A stretch of DNA of 64,000 nucleotides from an uncultured Clostridia bacterium (GCA_947626685.1 CANQTD010000003.1:1-64000), one strand, 5' to 3'; counted from the stretch's first letter, positions 45,780 through 54,330 are shown. Notes: generated by a model from the letters alone, not told the origin. A program made the numbers and translations.

Positions 45780-46121
45780 GATTTTTTGCGAAACAGGGAC
45801 CGCGAGGAGCGGAGCGGCGAAGGGGTTCGCTCTTGGCTCCACCATCGGGGTCCCCACAAAAAGCCGTAGGATTTTTGTGGGGTGATTTTTGGGGGAGCTC
45901 CGCCATAGGCGGTAAGGGGGTTCAAAACCCCTTTCCCCCGCTACGCGGGTACTTTCCCCAGAGGGGACAGCGAGAATCCCCCCATCCGTCACGGCTACGC
46001 CGTGCCACCCTCCCCCCGTAGGGGGTAGGGCTTAGGGCACGACCCAATTCCAATAACGGCGCGTTGCAAAACCACGCTTTTGCATAAGCGCACTCAATTT
46101 GCGCAACCCTTTGCGCTTATT
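45780..46121. repeat. Intergenic repeat mosaic between pth and prs
   Basis: The 45,726-46,235 gap has no gene. It contains the hairpin CCCCACAAAAA...TTTTTGTGGGG (about 45,852-45,882), a stretch of the CCCCAGAGGGGACAGC and CATCCGTCAC...CCACCCTCCCCCC type also found at 50.5, 52.4, 54.1 and 56.4 kb, and an inverted repeat ATAAGCGCA...TGCGCTTAT (about 46,083-46,121). Confidence 0.7.
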
Positions 46122-46188
46122 GTCTGATGAAACAGCAAGGTTTGTGCGGCTAAGAGTTTGAGAAGGTACGAGTGCCTATCCGCTCACG

Positions 46189-46222
46189 AAATTTTGTTTT
46201 GCGCCCTTGCAAAACAAAATTT
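46189..46222. terminator. Terminator downstream of prs
   Basis: Fourteen-bp perfect stem AAATTTTGTTTTGC/GCAAAACAAAATTT with a 6-base loop, 14 bases after the prs stop; the symmetric A/T arms could work in both directions. Confidence 0.7.
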
Positions 46223-46235
46223 GTGAACCCTTCTC

Positions 46236-47183
46236 TCAGTCGTAAATCTTGCTCATCGGCTTATCAAGATAGACGTTCTCGATCGCCGCCGCCCAGATCT
46301 CCGCCGTCGAGAGGATCTTGATCTTGGGGATCCGCTTCTCGGGCGGGAGCAAGATGGTGTCGAGCATGACGAGCTCGTCGATGGGCGACCGTTCGAGCCG
46401 TTCGATGGCGGGGCCCGAGAGGACGGCGTGCGTACAGCATGCCTTGATCTCCTTTGCGCCCGCTTTCACGAGCGCTTCCGCGCCCTGCACGATGGTGCCC
46501 GCCGTGTCGATCATGTCGTCCACGAGAAGGCACTTCTTCCCCTCCACGTTGCCGATGATATTCATGACTTCCATGACATTCGCGCGCGGACGGCGTTTAT
46601 CGATGATCGCAAGCGCGCAGCCGAGCCGCTCGGCGACCTTTCTCGAACGGTTGACCGAGCCGACGTCGGGAGAGACGACGACATAGTCCCCATCCAACCT
46701 GTCGGCATAATAATTGTAGAGCGTGGGCCCGCCCAAGAGATCGTCTACGGGGATATTGAAGAACCCCTGTATCTGCGCCGCGTGCAGATCCATCGTGAGG
46801 ATGCGGTCTGCGCCCGCGCTCGTGAGAAGGTCGGCGATGAGTTTTGCGGTGATGGGATCGCGCGAACGCGCCTTCCTGTCTTGCCGCGCGTAGCCGAAGT
46901 AGGGCATGACCGCGGTCACCCGCCCTGCGGACGCACGTTTCGCCGCGTCGATCATGATGAGCAGTTCCATCAAGTTGTCGTTCACGGGCGAAGAGGTCGA
47001 TTGGATGATGAAGAGGTCGCGCCCCCGCACCGTCTCGCAGATATGGACGGACGTCTCGCCGTCTGAAAACTTGGAGACCTCGACGGAGCCGAGGCTCGTG
47101 TTCAGCTTTCTTGCGATCGCCTGTGCAAGTGGAAGGTTAGAGTTGCCCGCAAACAGCTTGATTTCGTTGCCGTGTGTAATCAC
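46236..47183 (-). CDS. prs: Ribose-phosphate diphosphokinase (PRPP synthetase)
   Basis: 315 residues from a GTG with SD GGAGG. Class I PRPP synthetase: [16 protein letters not shown] start, FSDGETSV, the flexible loop [17 protein letters not shown], metal site [11 protein letters not shown] and the PRPP-binding loop [14 protein letters not shown]. It makes PRPP from ribose 5-phosphate and ATP for nucleotide, His and Trp synthesis. Own promoter; pth and mfd follow downstream. Confidence 0.97.
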   Translation of the reverse strand: MITHGNEIKLFAGNSNLPLAQAIARKLNTSLGSVEVSKFSDGETSVHICETVRGRDLFIIQSTSSPVNDNLMELLIMIDAAKRASAGRVTAVMPYFGYARQDRKARSRDPITAKLIADLLTSAGADRILTMDLHAAQIQGFFNIPVDDLLGGPTLYNYYADRLDGDYVVVSPDVGSVNRSRKVAERLGCALAIIDKRRPRANVMEVMNIIGNVEGKKCLLVDDMIDTAGTIVQGAEALVKAGAKEIKACCTHAVLSGPAIERLERSPIDELVMLDTILLPPEKRIPKIKILSTAEIWAAAIENVYLDKPMSKIYD

Positions 47184-47224
47184 GTTCGATTCCTCCGTTG
47201 TGCCCGATGCTTTCCGCTATTTCT

Positions 47225-47253
47225 ATTGTATCTGTTTTCCGTGCTTTCGTCAA
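47225..47253 (-). promoter_or_regulatory. Promoter of prs
   Basis: Minus strand: TTGACG (47253-47248), 17-base spacer, TACAAT (47230-47225). Confidence 0.75.
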
Positions 47254-47286
47254 ATGTTTCGGGGGAAATTTCCGAAAGATTTCAAG

Positions 47287-48459
47287 TTACAATTTTGCGA
47301 CGCCCGTTCTCCGCGCCGCCGCCGAAACCGCCGCCGCGACCGCCTCGTGCGCCGACCTGTCGAAGGCGTAGGGAAGGATATAGTCGGGGGAGAGCTGTTC
47401 GTCGGTCACGCAGGACGCGATCGCCTCGCTCGCCGCGAGCATCATTTCGAAGTTGATATCCGTCGCGCGGACGTCGAGCGCGCCGCGGAAGAGCCCGGGG
47501 AACACGAGCACGTTGTTGATCTGGTTGGGCTTCTCCGAGGAGCCCGTTCCGACCACGGCAGCCCCTGCTTCGAGCGCGTCCTCCCGCGAGATCTCGGGAA
47601 CGGGGTTGGCACAGGCGAACACGATGGCGTTTTCGTTCATCGAGCGCACCATCTCCTTCGTCACGCAGCCGGGGCCCGAGACGCCGATGAACACGTCGGC
47701 GCCGCGCATGGCGTCTTTCAGCGTGCCCTTTTTGAGGGTGCGGTTGGTGAGCGCGGCAAGTTCCCGCTTGGATTCGTTGAGCGTCCCGTCCCCCTCGTAG
47801 AGAATGCCCGCGCGGTCGCAGAGGACGACGTCCGACACGCCGAGGCGGAGCAGGAACTTCGCGATGGCCGTTCCCGCCGCTCCCGCGCCGTTGATCACGA
47901 CGTACAGCTCCTCCCGCTTTTTCCCCGTGATGCGGAGGGCGTTGAGGAGGGCCGCCGCCGTGACGACCGCGGTACCGTGCTGGTCGTCGTGAAAGACGGG
48001 AATGTCGAGGTCCTCTTTGAGGCGCCGCTCGATCTCGAAACAGCGGGGCGCGGCGATGTCCTCGAGGTTGATCCCGCCGAAGGAGCCCGCCAAAAGCTCG
48101 ACCGTGCGGACGATCTCGTCGGTGTCCTTCGAACGGATGCAGAGCGGGATCGCGTCGACGCCGCCGAACGCCTTGAAGAGGGCGCACTTGCCCTCCATCA
48201 CGGGCATGCCTGCCTCCGGTCCGATGTCGCCGAGCCCGAGGACGGCTGTCCCGTCCGTGATGACGGGGACGGTGTTCCACCGCCTCGTGAGGTCAAAGCT
48301 CTTTTCGATATCGCGGTGAATGGCGAGGCAGGGTTCCGCAACGCCGGGCGTATAGGCGAGGGAGAGCTTTTCGCGGCTGTCCACTTCCACGCGGCACGAC
48401 ACCTCGATCTTGCCCCTCCACTCCCCGTGTTTTTTAAGAGATTCTGCTCTGTAATCCAT
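47287..48459 (-). CDS. NAD(P)-dependent malic enzyme
   Basis: 390 residues, the short bacterial form. Malic N-terminal domain with LAYTPGVAEPC and the catalytic Lys region GKCALFKAFGGVDAIPLC, metal-binding NLEDIAAPRCFEIE, VFHDDQHGTAVVTAAALLNAL, and a Rossmann domain INGAGAAGTAIAKFL (GxGxxG) with GVSGPGCVTKEMV. It oxidatively decarboxylates malate to pyruvate, supplying pyruvate and reduced nicotinamide; the cofactor choice cannot be fixed from sequence alone. Monocistronic with its own promoter. Confidence 0.95.
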   Translation of the reverse strand: MDYRAESLKKHGEWRGKIEVSCRVEVDSREKLSLAYTPGVAEPCLAIHRDIEKSFDLTRRWNTVPVITDGTAVLGLGDIGPEAGMPVMEGKCALFKAFGGVDAIPLCIRSKDTDEIVRTVELLAGSFGGINLEDIAAPRCFEIERRLKEDLDIPVFHDDQHGTAVVTAAALLNALRITGKKREELYVVINGAGAAGTAIAKFLLRLGVSDVVLCDRAGILYEGDGTLNESKRELAALTNRTLKKGTLKDAMRGADVFIGVSGPGCVTKEMVRSMNENAIVFACANPVPEISREDALEAGAAVVGTGSSEKPNQINNVLVFPGLFRGALDVRATDINFEMMLAASEAIASCVTDEQLSPDYILPYAFDRSAHEAVAAAVSAAARRTGVAKL

Positions 48460-48494
48460 ATGTTTCTCCCTCTGAAAGATGGTTTCCGCGCTTT

Positions 48495-48523
48495 ATTATA
48501 TCGGAACGGAAGCCGTCCGTCAA
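48495..48523 (-). promoter_or_regulatory. Promoter of the malic enzyme gene
   Basis: Minus strand: TTGACG (48523-48518), 17-base spacer, TATAAT (48500-48495). Confidence 0.8.
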
Positions 48524-48545
48524 GCGAATCGCTCTTCGCCCCGCA

Positions 48546-48574
48546 TAAAAAAATCGCACCCTGCCGTGGGTGCG
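48546..48574 (-). terminator. Terminator of the XRE/membrane operon
   Basis: Minus strand: CGCACCC-ACGGCA-GGGTGCG hairpin (48574-48555) followed by ATTTTTTT, 4 bases after the XRE stop codon. Confidence 0.9.
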
Positions 48575-48578
48575 GCCG

Positions 48579-49034
48579 CTATTTGCGTTTGAGAAAGAGA
48601 ATGAGGGCGGCGAGCGCACAGCCCGCGCCGAGCACGAGAAAGAGATAAAAGACGGTCTCGTTCGTGAAGATCACCACGGAGGAAGCGACATCCCGCGAGG
48701 GGATCGCGCCCGTCGCGCATAGAATGAGCCCGACCGCCGCCACCGTGAGAAGAGCGGCGGCGACAAGGAGCGGCACGAGCCACTTCGAAAGCCTCTTCTT
48801 CTCTTCCCCCTCTCCCGTCCGCTTTTTTTCGGGAGCGGGAAGGGCGAGCATTTCGTCCGCGCTCACGCCGAGCGTCTTACAGAGCGCGCCGAGCTTGACC
48901 GCGTCGGGCGTGGCACGGTCGTTTTCCCAATTCGAAACGGTCTGCCGCGAAACGTCGAGCTTCTCCGCGAGCTCCTCCTGCGAGAGCCCGCGCGCCTCGC
49001 GCAGCAGTCGGATCTTTTCGCCGAGCATGGTCAT
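48579..49034 (-). CDS. XRE-type regulator with two membrane helices
   Basis: 151 residues. An N-terminal HTH_3 domain (about 4-62: GEKIRLLREARGLSQEELAE...SRQTVSNWENDRATPD) is joined by a charged linker to two hydrophobic helices (about 84-107 and 125-146) and a basic end. Membrane-tethered XRE proteins of this kind are frequent in Clostridia and usually sense through a partner membrane protein. Its ATG overlaps the stop of the upstream membrane protein gene (ATGA), so that protein is the likely partner (inference). Confidence 0.85.
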   Translation of the reverse strand: MTMLGEKIRLLREARGLSQEELAEKLDVSRQTVSNWENDRATPDAVKLGALCKTLGVSADEMLALPAPEKKRTGEGEEKKRLSKWLVPLLVAAALLTVAAVGLILCATGAIPSRDVASSVVIFTNETVFYLFLVLGAGCALAALILFLKRK

Positions 49035-49528
49035 TCCTCCTTATCCGCGTCCTTTTTCTCCCCTTCTTCCGCCTTCTTCCCCGCGGGGCGGAACTTCTTC
49101 ACAAGAAAACACACCAGCATGGTCAAGAGCATGGGCGCGGCGAGCGCGAAAAAGGGAGCCGAGACGCCGCAGATCTCCACAATGTCCGCCCTTCCGCCGC
49201 AGACGGAGAGAAGAATGACGGTAACGAGCCATACGGCCGCCGTCAGGAGGACGAGCGCGCCGCAGACGCGGATCGCAACGTCGGCTCTTCCCACGCCGCG
49301 CCGTCTCTCATGCAGGCCAAGCCAGACGGCGAACAGCACGGCGAGCGCGGCGGCGTAGGGCAAAAAGAGGAAGAGCATGACCTCGGGCGGGAAACTTGTC
49401 GAAAACGGCTTCTCGTGCTGGCGCACGATCTCGAGCGCGTAGGCGATCCCCGTGTGCAACAGCCCTGCCGCGAGAACGGTCGGGCCGAGAATGAGAAAGA
49501 TCTTGTCGAGACGGTTTGGTCTTTTCAT
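49031..49528 (-). CDS. Four-helix membrane protein, function unknown
   Basis: 165 residues with four predicted membrane helices (about 8-32, 48-70, 84-110, 118-143) and a Lys/Glu-rich cytoplasmic tail. I do not recognise a family. SD AAAGGAG; first gene of a two-gene operon with the membrane-bound XRE regulator, to which it is translationally coupled. Confidence 0.75.
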   Translation of the reverse strand: MKRPNRLDKIFLILGPTVLAAGLLHTGIAYALEIVRQHEKPFSTSFPPEVMLFLFLPYAAALAVLFAVWLGLHERRRGVGRADVAIRVCGALVLLTAAVWLVTVILLSVCGGRADIVEICGVSAPFFALAAPMLLTMLVCFLVKKFRPAGKKAEEGEKKDADKEE

Positions 49529-49552
49529 GTGCGGAACTCCTTTTTTTCTCCG

Positions 49553-49581
49553 ATTATCTCATATGACGGGCGGTTTATCAA
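49553..49581 (-). promoter_or_regulatory. Promoter of the membrane protein/XRE operon
   Basis: Minus strand: TTGATA (49581-49576), 17-base spacer, GATAAT (49558-49553). Confidence 0.65.
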
Positions 49582-49621
49582 GAAAAAAAGTTTGTCAATT
49601 CCGCAAATTTCTTTGTCATTT

Positions 49622-50179
49622 TCAGCGGACGGACCTTTCGAGCCGCCCCGCAAGGAGCGCGGCGACGGCGAGTTTGACCGCGTCGGGCAGCAGGTAGGGA
49701 AGCACGCAGAGCGTCAGGGCGTACCCCACCCCGCACTTGTACATGAGCACGAACCATACCGTTCCGAAGGTGTAGCAGAGGGCGAGCCCCAAAATCATGG
49801 CGAGATAGAAGATGCCCGTTCTCCCCCACCGGTTGCGGACGGGAAGGAGTTTTGCGAGGGCGGGGAGAAGCGCGGCGAAGAGAAAGCCGAAGATATAGCC
49901 GCCCGTCGGCCCGAAGAGCGCGGCATAGCCCGCCTTGAAACCCGCAAACACGGGGATACCGATCAGCCCCATGAGCACATAGACGACCACGGCCGCCGCA
50001 CTCCGTTTCGCGCCGAGGAGAGCCCCGATCAGACAGACGGCGAACGTCTGCAACGTGACGGGGATCGCGCCGACGGGGACGGAGATCCACGCGCATACCG
50101 TGATGAGCGCGACCGCGAGCGCGATCGAAGCGACGTCCCGCGAGACACTCTTGAATTTACTTGCAATGTGAGATGCCAT
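49622..50179 (-). CDS. bioY: BioY biotin transporter, S component
   Basis: 185 residues, about six membrane helices. Conserved BioY segments: VPVGAIPVTLQTFAVCLIGA, GAKRSAAAVVVYVLMGLIGIPVFA, FGPTGGYIFGFLFAA and the C-terminal PYLLPDAVKLAVAALLA. It binds biotin and works alone or with shared EcfAT energising subunits, none of which is in the window; no biotin synthesis genes are visible, so the cell may scavenge biotin (inference). The frame stays open far upstream through repeat DNA; the start at 50179 is chosen because residues MASHIASKF begin the family homology and a strong promoter ends 8 bases before it, making the mRNA practically leaderless with no SD. Confidence 0.9.
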   Translation of the reverse strand: MASHIASKFKSVSRDVASIALAVALITVCAWISVPVGAIPVTLQTFAVCLIGALLGAKRSAAAVVVYVLMGLIGIPVFAGFKAGYAALFGPTGGYIFGFLFAALLPALAKLLPVRNRWGRTGIFYLAMILGLALCYTFGTVWFVLMYKCGVGYALTLCVLPYLLPDAVKLAVAALLAGRLERSVR

Positions 50180-50187
50180 ATATGGAT

Positions 50188-50216
50188 ATGATAACAAAAA
50201 TTCTTCGTTTTGGCAA
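50188..50216 (-). promoter_or_regulatory. Promoter of bioY (leaderless)
   Basis: Minus strand: TTGCCA (50216-50211), 17-base spacer, TATCAT (50193-50188). Eight bases lie between the -10 box and the ATG, so a leader of 0-2 bases is predicted. Confidence 0.7.
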
Positions 50217-50268
50217 GCGTTTTTCGGCACCTGTGAGGAGGGGCAAGAAAGGCTTCCCACTATAAAAA

Positions 50269-50655
50269 CGTCATGTTGAGCGGAGCCCGTAAGGGCGAAG
50301 TTACCGAGCCGTAGGCGGGTGGGTGAATCTTTAAGATACGCTCGGCTTCGCCTCGGTATGAGGGGCCTTGCTGTCCCCTCTGAGGTCGCATCAATCCCCC
50401 TCGCCCACCCCTCGAGGGGTGGGTGTCGCCAACGGTGACGGAAGGGGTGTTTTCTCGATCGGAATGACACCCCCTCCGTCTCGCTTACGCTCGACAGCTC
50501 CCCCTCAAGGGGGCGCCAAGAGCGTTGGTGCGCGAACACCTTCTCCCCCCGAGGGGGTGAAGGCTTGCCAGCTTGTTTCATAAATCACGTCAACCCCTTT
50601 CGGCACTTCGTGCCACTTTCCCCAGAGGGGACAGCAAGGTGGGAGTGTTTTGGCG
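50269..50655. repeat. Intergenic repeat mosaic
   Basis: Gene-free stretch composed of units shared with other gaps: CATGTTGAGCGGAGCCCGTA (50,271; also 52,280), the GAATCTTTAAGATACGCTCG to CATCAATCCCCCTC unit (about 50,325-50,405; also 52,170 and, shortened, 56,325), the CCGTCTCGCTTACGCTCGAC unit (about 50,468-50,525; also 52,076 and 53,946) and a 90-base unit from GCTTGTTTCATAAATCACG to GGGAGTGTTTTGGCGC (about 50,568-50,655; also 52,438-52,527). Confidence 0.8.
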
Positions 50656-50741
50656 CATAAAAAGAGGGAGGCGAGAGTCGGAGCCGAGAACAGCTTCTTC
50701 CATTGTATATGAGAGGCGGCGAGGGAAATGATGAAAAAGGC

Positions 50742-50770
50742 TTGCTTTTCCGCCCGAAATATGCTATACT
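50742..50770 (+). promoter_or_regulatory. Promoter of structured RNA copy 1
   Basis: TTGCTT (50742-50747), 17-base spacer, TATACT (50765-50770). The predicted start (about 50,777) coincides with the first bases of the closing stem of the RNA. Confidence 0.75.
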
Positions 50771-50776
50771 CATCCT

Positions 50777-50934
50777 ACCACACAAATTGAATACAAACAG
50801 GCAAACGGATCCACAATCAGGCATTGCGTATCTCTTTTTTCCGTTTGTCTTAAATGTGAATTATCAATTTGTGTGGTAACAAATTCGGAGATACCATGCA
50901 AGTGTGTTTCCGGATTTGGAAACACACTTTTTTT
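50777..50934 (+). ncRNA. Structured RNA, copy 1 of an unnamed two-copy family (sRNA or leader)
   Basis: About 158 bases. Closing stem P1: TACCACACAAATTGA (50776-50790) with TCAATTTGTGTGGTA (50864-50878), 15 bp perfect. Inner stem P2: AGGCAAACGG (50799-50808) with CCGTTTGTCT (50841-50850), one G-U. The apical loop contains ACAATCAG, then GTATCTC (50828-50834) and a U6 run; GTATCTC is perfectly complementary to GAGATAC (50888-50894) 3' of P1, giving a pseudoknot. An 11-bp terminator hairpin AGTGTGTTTCC/GGAAACACACT (50901-50928) with seven T follows. The SD of the lipoprotein gene (50,948) starts right after the terminator, so this may be an attenuating leader; a free sRNA is equally possible. 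Copy 2 lies at 56.5 kb. Confidence 0.7.
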
Positions 50935-50947
50935 ATGGAGGTATCCT

Positions 50948-52057
50948 ATGCAACACTTTTTCCAAAACAAATTCGCCCAAAAATTGGCGGAAAAATGGGC
51001 GCGCCTTATGGCGTTCCTGCGCGGCAGCCTCATGCGGCGGATCGCCTCGCTCGCGCTTGCGGGCATGATGGCCGTCCCCGTTACGTTCGCTTTGGGCGCG
51101 TGCACGATCATCGGAAATCCCGACGGCTCGATCACGATCGGCCCCTCCGGAAGCGGGCAGAGCGGACAGGATCAGCCGCAGGGCGACGGCGGGCAGGACG
51201 GACAGGACGACGGACAGCAGGATGACGGCGAGATCGATCTCTCCCAGTTCAGCGAAATTTTACAGAATGTTTTGACGAGCAATTATTATAAGGAACTTTG
51301 TGAGATAAAGAAGGATAGCATAACTTTGGGCGAAGAATATCTTCAAATCCCTTCCGGATTTTTGAAGCAAGAGGGATACGACTTGAATCTGTATTATTAC
51401 TATACAGAGTCATGGTTAGAAGTCGATAGCGACGTGTATTTTTTGGGCGACGACCATACGAATCTGTACATTGCGTGCAGAATCGAGAGCGAGCACCCGC
51501 AGGGGAACTATTATACCTGCTATGTCCTGCAATATGAACTGACGGAGCAGGAGTACAGCGATCTGGAACTTCTGCACAAGGGCCGATATGTGCAGGCGCC
51601 CTTCTTTATTCAGGAATTGACCTATGAAAAACAGCCGGTAAACGTCAGCAAAGCGAGCATAAACAAAGATACTTATAATGACATGATAAAATTAGTGAAT
51701 ATGCTCCACAATGTATTCCGAGACAAACGCTTTGAACTTGATTTTATGGGGTACCAGCCAACAACCGAGAATTTCTCGTTCACTTTTGCAGTGAGGAGCG
51801 CGCCATCACTACCTGGTGGTAATAGTAATTATAGACCTATGATCGACGATGGCGCGGAGTTGCGATACCTTACCACCGATGTTTCCAAAAGTATTATAGG
51901 TCCTCAACTTTATGGAGATAATGTGTTTTACGGAGATTTTGGCTTATTGGCCGGCAACCCACATAGAGAAGAATACGAAGTCAGCCAACCGATCACCTAT
52001 TTTGAATCGGATGGCTGTCGGGTGAATAACCAAAAACCGTGGCTTTACCAACCATAG
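50948..52057 (+). CDS. Putative lipoprotein, function unknown
   Basis: 369 residues from the ATG at 50948 (SD GGAGGT, 5 bases). A long basic N-region precedes a hydrophobic stretch and lipobox (FALGAC, Cys52). Residues about 58-105 are a Gly/Gln/Asp-rich linker (GQSGQDQPQGDGGQDGQDD), and the rest (about 110-369) is a Tyr-rich globular domain I do not recognise. The linker DNA is G+C-rich like its neighbours while the globular part is noticeably richer in A+T, which may indicate a fused or imported module. Directly downstream of structured RNA copy 1 and its terminator. Likely surface-exposed. Confidence 0.75.
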   Translation: MQHFFQNKFAQKLAEKWARLMAFLRGSLMRRIASLALAGMMAVPVTFALGACTIIGNPDGSITIGPSGSGQSGQDQPQGDGGQDGQDDGQQDDGEIDLSQFSEILQNVLTSNYYKELCEIKKDSITLGEEYLQIPSGFLKQEGYDLNLYYYYTESWLEVDSDVYFLGDDHTNLYIACRIESEHPQGNYYTCYVLQYELTEQEYSDLELLHKGRYVQAPFFIQELTYEKQPVNVSKASINKDTYNDMIKLVNMLHNVFRDKRFELDFMGYQPTTENFSFTFAVRSAPSLPGGNSNYRPMIDDGAELRYLTTDVSKSIIGPQLYGDNVFYGDFGLLAGNPHREEYEVSQPITYFESDGCRVNNQKPWLYQP

Positions 52058-52069
52058 ACCGCAAATCAA

Positions 52070-52527
52070 ACGCCACCCCCTCCGTCTCGCTAACACTCGA
52101 CAGCTCCCCCTCAAGGGGGCGCCAAGAGAACGAGAACCCTCATTCCGAACGGAGCGAAAGCGAAGTGAGCGAATCTTTAAGATACGCTCGGCTTCGCCTC
52201 GGTATGAGGGGCCCTTGCTGTCCCCTCTGAGGGTCGCATCAATCCCCCTCGCCCCCTACCCCACCCGCTCTTTTTATCGTCATGTTGAGCGGAGCCCGTA
52301 AGGGCGAAGTCGAAACATATCCTTATTATAATGCGGATACCCATTCGACTACGGCTTGCGCCTCCGCTCAGGGTGACGTGTTTTATAATGCCCCTCATCC
52401 GTCACTCCGTGACACCTTCCCCCCGAAGGGGGAAGGCTTGCCGGCCTGTTTCATAAATCACGTCAACCCCTTTCGGCACTTCGTGCCACTTTCCCCAAAG
52501 GGGACAGCAAGGTGGGAGTGTTTTGGC
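52070..52527. repeat. Intergenic repeat mosaic
   Basis: The 52,058-52,642 gap holds no gene. It contains copies of all four units described at 50.3-50.7 kb plus a CATCCGTCAC...CCCCCGAAGGGGGAAGGCTTGCC unit (about 52,395-52,443; also 54,105, 56,385 and, degenerate, 45,985), then the metK terminator. Confidence 0.8.
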
Positions 52528-52546
52528 GCGCAAAAGGGTGAAGGCA

Positions 52547-52578
52547 AGAAAGGCTTCCCCACGAGGGGAAGCCTTTCT
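52547..52578 (-). terminator. Terminator of metK
   Basis: Twelve-bp stem AAAGGCTTCCCC/GGGGAAGCCTTT (52549-52576) with loop of four bases and a short T-rich tail on the minus strand. Confidence 0.75.
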
Positions 52579-52642
52579 TCACAAGAGAAATTTCTCTATG
52601 CGATTCGGTTCGTCGATGACATGGAGTCGCCGACCAAAGACC

Positions 52643-53803
52643 TTACAGGTACTTTTTGAGGTCGGGAACGCGATCGCAGGCCTCCCACGGGAGACCGAGG
52701 CGGCCGAAATGTCCGTAAGAAGAAGTCCGCGAATAGATCGGCGCGCGAAGGCCGAGCTTTTTGATGATCGCCGCGGGGCGCAAGTCAAATTCCCGCTTCA
52801 CGATCTCCGCCATGCGGTCGTCGGGAAGTTTGCCCGTGCCGAAGGTATCCACGAACACGGAGACGGGGTGCGCGACGCCGATCGCGTAGGCAACTTGCAG
52901 TTCCATCTCGTCGGCAAGCCCCGCCGCCACCATGTTTTTGCAGATATAACGCGCCATATACGCCGCACTGCGGTCCACTTTGGTCGGGTCCTTGCCCGAG
53001 AACGCGCCGCCGCCGTGCGGGCACCTGCCGCCGTAGGTGTCGACGACGATCTTCCTGCCCGTAAGCCCCGAGTCCCCCTCCGGGCCGCCGATCTCGAACC
53101 TGCCCGTCGGGTTGATGAAGTATTTGGTGTTTTCGTCCAGAAGTTCTGCGGGAATGACCGCCTTCGCCACGAGTTCGATCATGTCGCGCTCGATCTCTTC
53201 ATGCGTGACATGGGTATTGTGTTGGGCGGAAATGACGACGGCGTCCACACGCACGGGCGTCTTGCCCTCGTATTCGACGGTGACCTGCGTCTTACCGTCG
53301 GGACGAAGATAGCCGACGAGCTTCTCCTTGCGGACCTGCGCAAGGCGGAAGGCGAGCTTGTGCGCCAAAACGATGGGGAGCGGCATGAGCTCTTCCGTCT
53401 CGCGGCAGGCATAGCCGAACATCATGCCCTGATCCCCCGCGCCGATGAGGTCGCTCTCGTCGCCGCCCGCTTTCTTCTCCATAGAGGCGTCTACGCCGAG
53501 GGCAATGTCCGCCGACTGCCCGTGGACGAGCTCGATGATATCGCATGCGTCATAGGCGAAACTGCCGTGGAGATAGCCGATCTCTTTGATGACGCCGCGC
53601 GCGATCGCCCGATAGTCCACGTTCGCGTTTGCCGTCACTTCCCCCGTGATGAACAGGGTGTTGTAAGCCGCACAGCACTCCACCGCCGCACGCGCATTGG
53701 GATCCTGCGCGAGAAGAGCGTCGAGAATGCCGTCTGAGATCATGTCGCACACTTTGTCGGGATGCCCTTCGGTCACGCTTTCGCTTGTAAAAAATCTCTT
53801 CAT
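52643..53803 (-). CDS. metK: S-adenosylmethionine synthetase
   Basis: 386 residues. [19 protein letters not shown] start with the ATP-binding [17 protein letters not shown], and the P-loop-like [19 protein letters not shown]. It makes S-adenosylmethionine from methionine and ATP, the methyl and radical donor for, among others, the two radical SAM proteins in this window. SD GAGG; own promoter with a leader of only about 20 bases, so a SAM riboswitch in front of the gene is excluded. Confidence 0.98.
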   Translation of the reverse strand: MKRFFTSESVTEGHPDKVCDMISDGILDALLAQDPNARAAVECCAAYNTLFITGEVTANANVDYRAIARGVIKEIGYLHGSFAYDACDIIELVHGQSADIALGVDASMEKKAGGDESDLIGAGDQGMMFGYACRETEELMPLPIVLAHKLAFRLAQVRKEKLVGYLRPDGKTQVTVEYEGKTPVRVDAVVISAQHNTHVTHEEIERDMIELVAKAVIPAELLDENTKYFINPTGRFEIGGPEGDSGLTGRKIVVDTYGGRCPHGGGAFSGKDPTKVDRSAAYMARYICKNMVAAGLADEMELQVAYAIGVAHPVSVFVDTFGTGKLPDDRMAEIVKREFDLRPAAIIKKLGLRAPIYSRTSSYGHFGRLGLPWEACDRVPDLKKYL

Positions 53804-53830
53804 TTCTGTTCCTCGCTGTTGTACTCTCCT

Positions 53831-53859
53831 ATTATAGAAAGCCCGTGCGAAAAAGTCAA
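53831..53859 (-). promoter_or_regulatory. Promoter of metK
   Basis: Minus strand: TTGACT (53859-53854), 17-base spacer, TATAAT (53836-53831). Confidence 0.8.
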
Positions 53860-53939
53860 CCGAAAATGAAGATTTTGTACCCGCTCATTTTGCAGGAGCC
53901 AAAAGGCGGCGGGAACCCTCATCCCGAGGTCCGAATCGG

Positions 53940-54308
53940 AATGACACCCCCTCTGTCTCGCTTACGCTCGACAGCTCCCCCAAAGGTGGAGCCAAGAGGG
54001 TTGGTGCGCGGACAGCCCACCCAGAGGTGGAGCCAAGAAAGGCTTCCCCCCGTGGGGGGAAGCTCCCGCGGAGCGGGAGATGAGGGGTGCTTCTAATTAG
54101 AATGCCCCTCATCCGTCACGGCTATGCCGTGCCACCTTCCCCCCTCGGGGGGAAGGCTTGCCCCCTACCCTACCCTCCCCCCTTTTGCAAAACAAAAGGG
54201 GGGAGGCAAAGTGCCCCCTCCGTGGGAGGGGGATTAAGGGGGTGGGGCGGATACTAAAATCGTACCCACCACAGTCACTCCGTGACAGCTCCTCCTCGGG
54301 AGGAGCCT
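53940..54308. repeat. Intergenic repeat mosaic
   Basis: The 53,804-54,330 gap holds the metK promoter and then repeats only: the CTCGCTTACGCTCGACAGCT unit (53,957), CCCCCCGTGGGGGGAAGC palindromes, the CATCCGTCAC unit (54,110), and a unit of about 95 bases from GCCCCCTCCGTGGGAGGGGG to CTCCTCGGGAGGAGCC (54,213-54,308) repeated at about 56,131-56,224. Confidence 0.8.
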
Positions 54309-54330
54309 TTCTTCGCCATATGGGGTCGAT

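Noticed and set aside
49622..50581. 319-residue version of BioY
   Set aside because: The extra 134 residues are encoded by intergenic repeat DNA; promoter and family homology place the start at 50179.
50776..50878. Insertion sequence or MITE defined by the 15-bp inverted repeat
   Set aside because: No target duplication was seen, the promoter sits just outside the repeat, and the second copy keeps pairing rather than terminal sequence, which fits RNA structure better than transposon ends.
50777..50934. 6S RNA, tmRNA or SRP RNA as identity of the two-copy RNA
   Set aside because: No central open-promoter bubble flanked by the needed helices, no tRNA-like ends or tag frame, and no GNAR-type SRP loop; the separate downstream terminator and loop pairing differ.
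50869..51225. 118-residue frame overlapping the lipoprotein start
   Set aside because: Beyond its first ~15 codons it is a frame-shifted reading of the lipoprotein gene. Only the start (ATG 50,896) is kept as a possible leader peptide.
53804..53830. SAM riboswitch before metK
   Set aside because: Promoter and SD are in place and the leader is only about 20 bases, too short for a SAM riboswitch.
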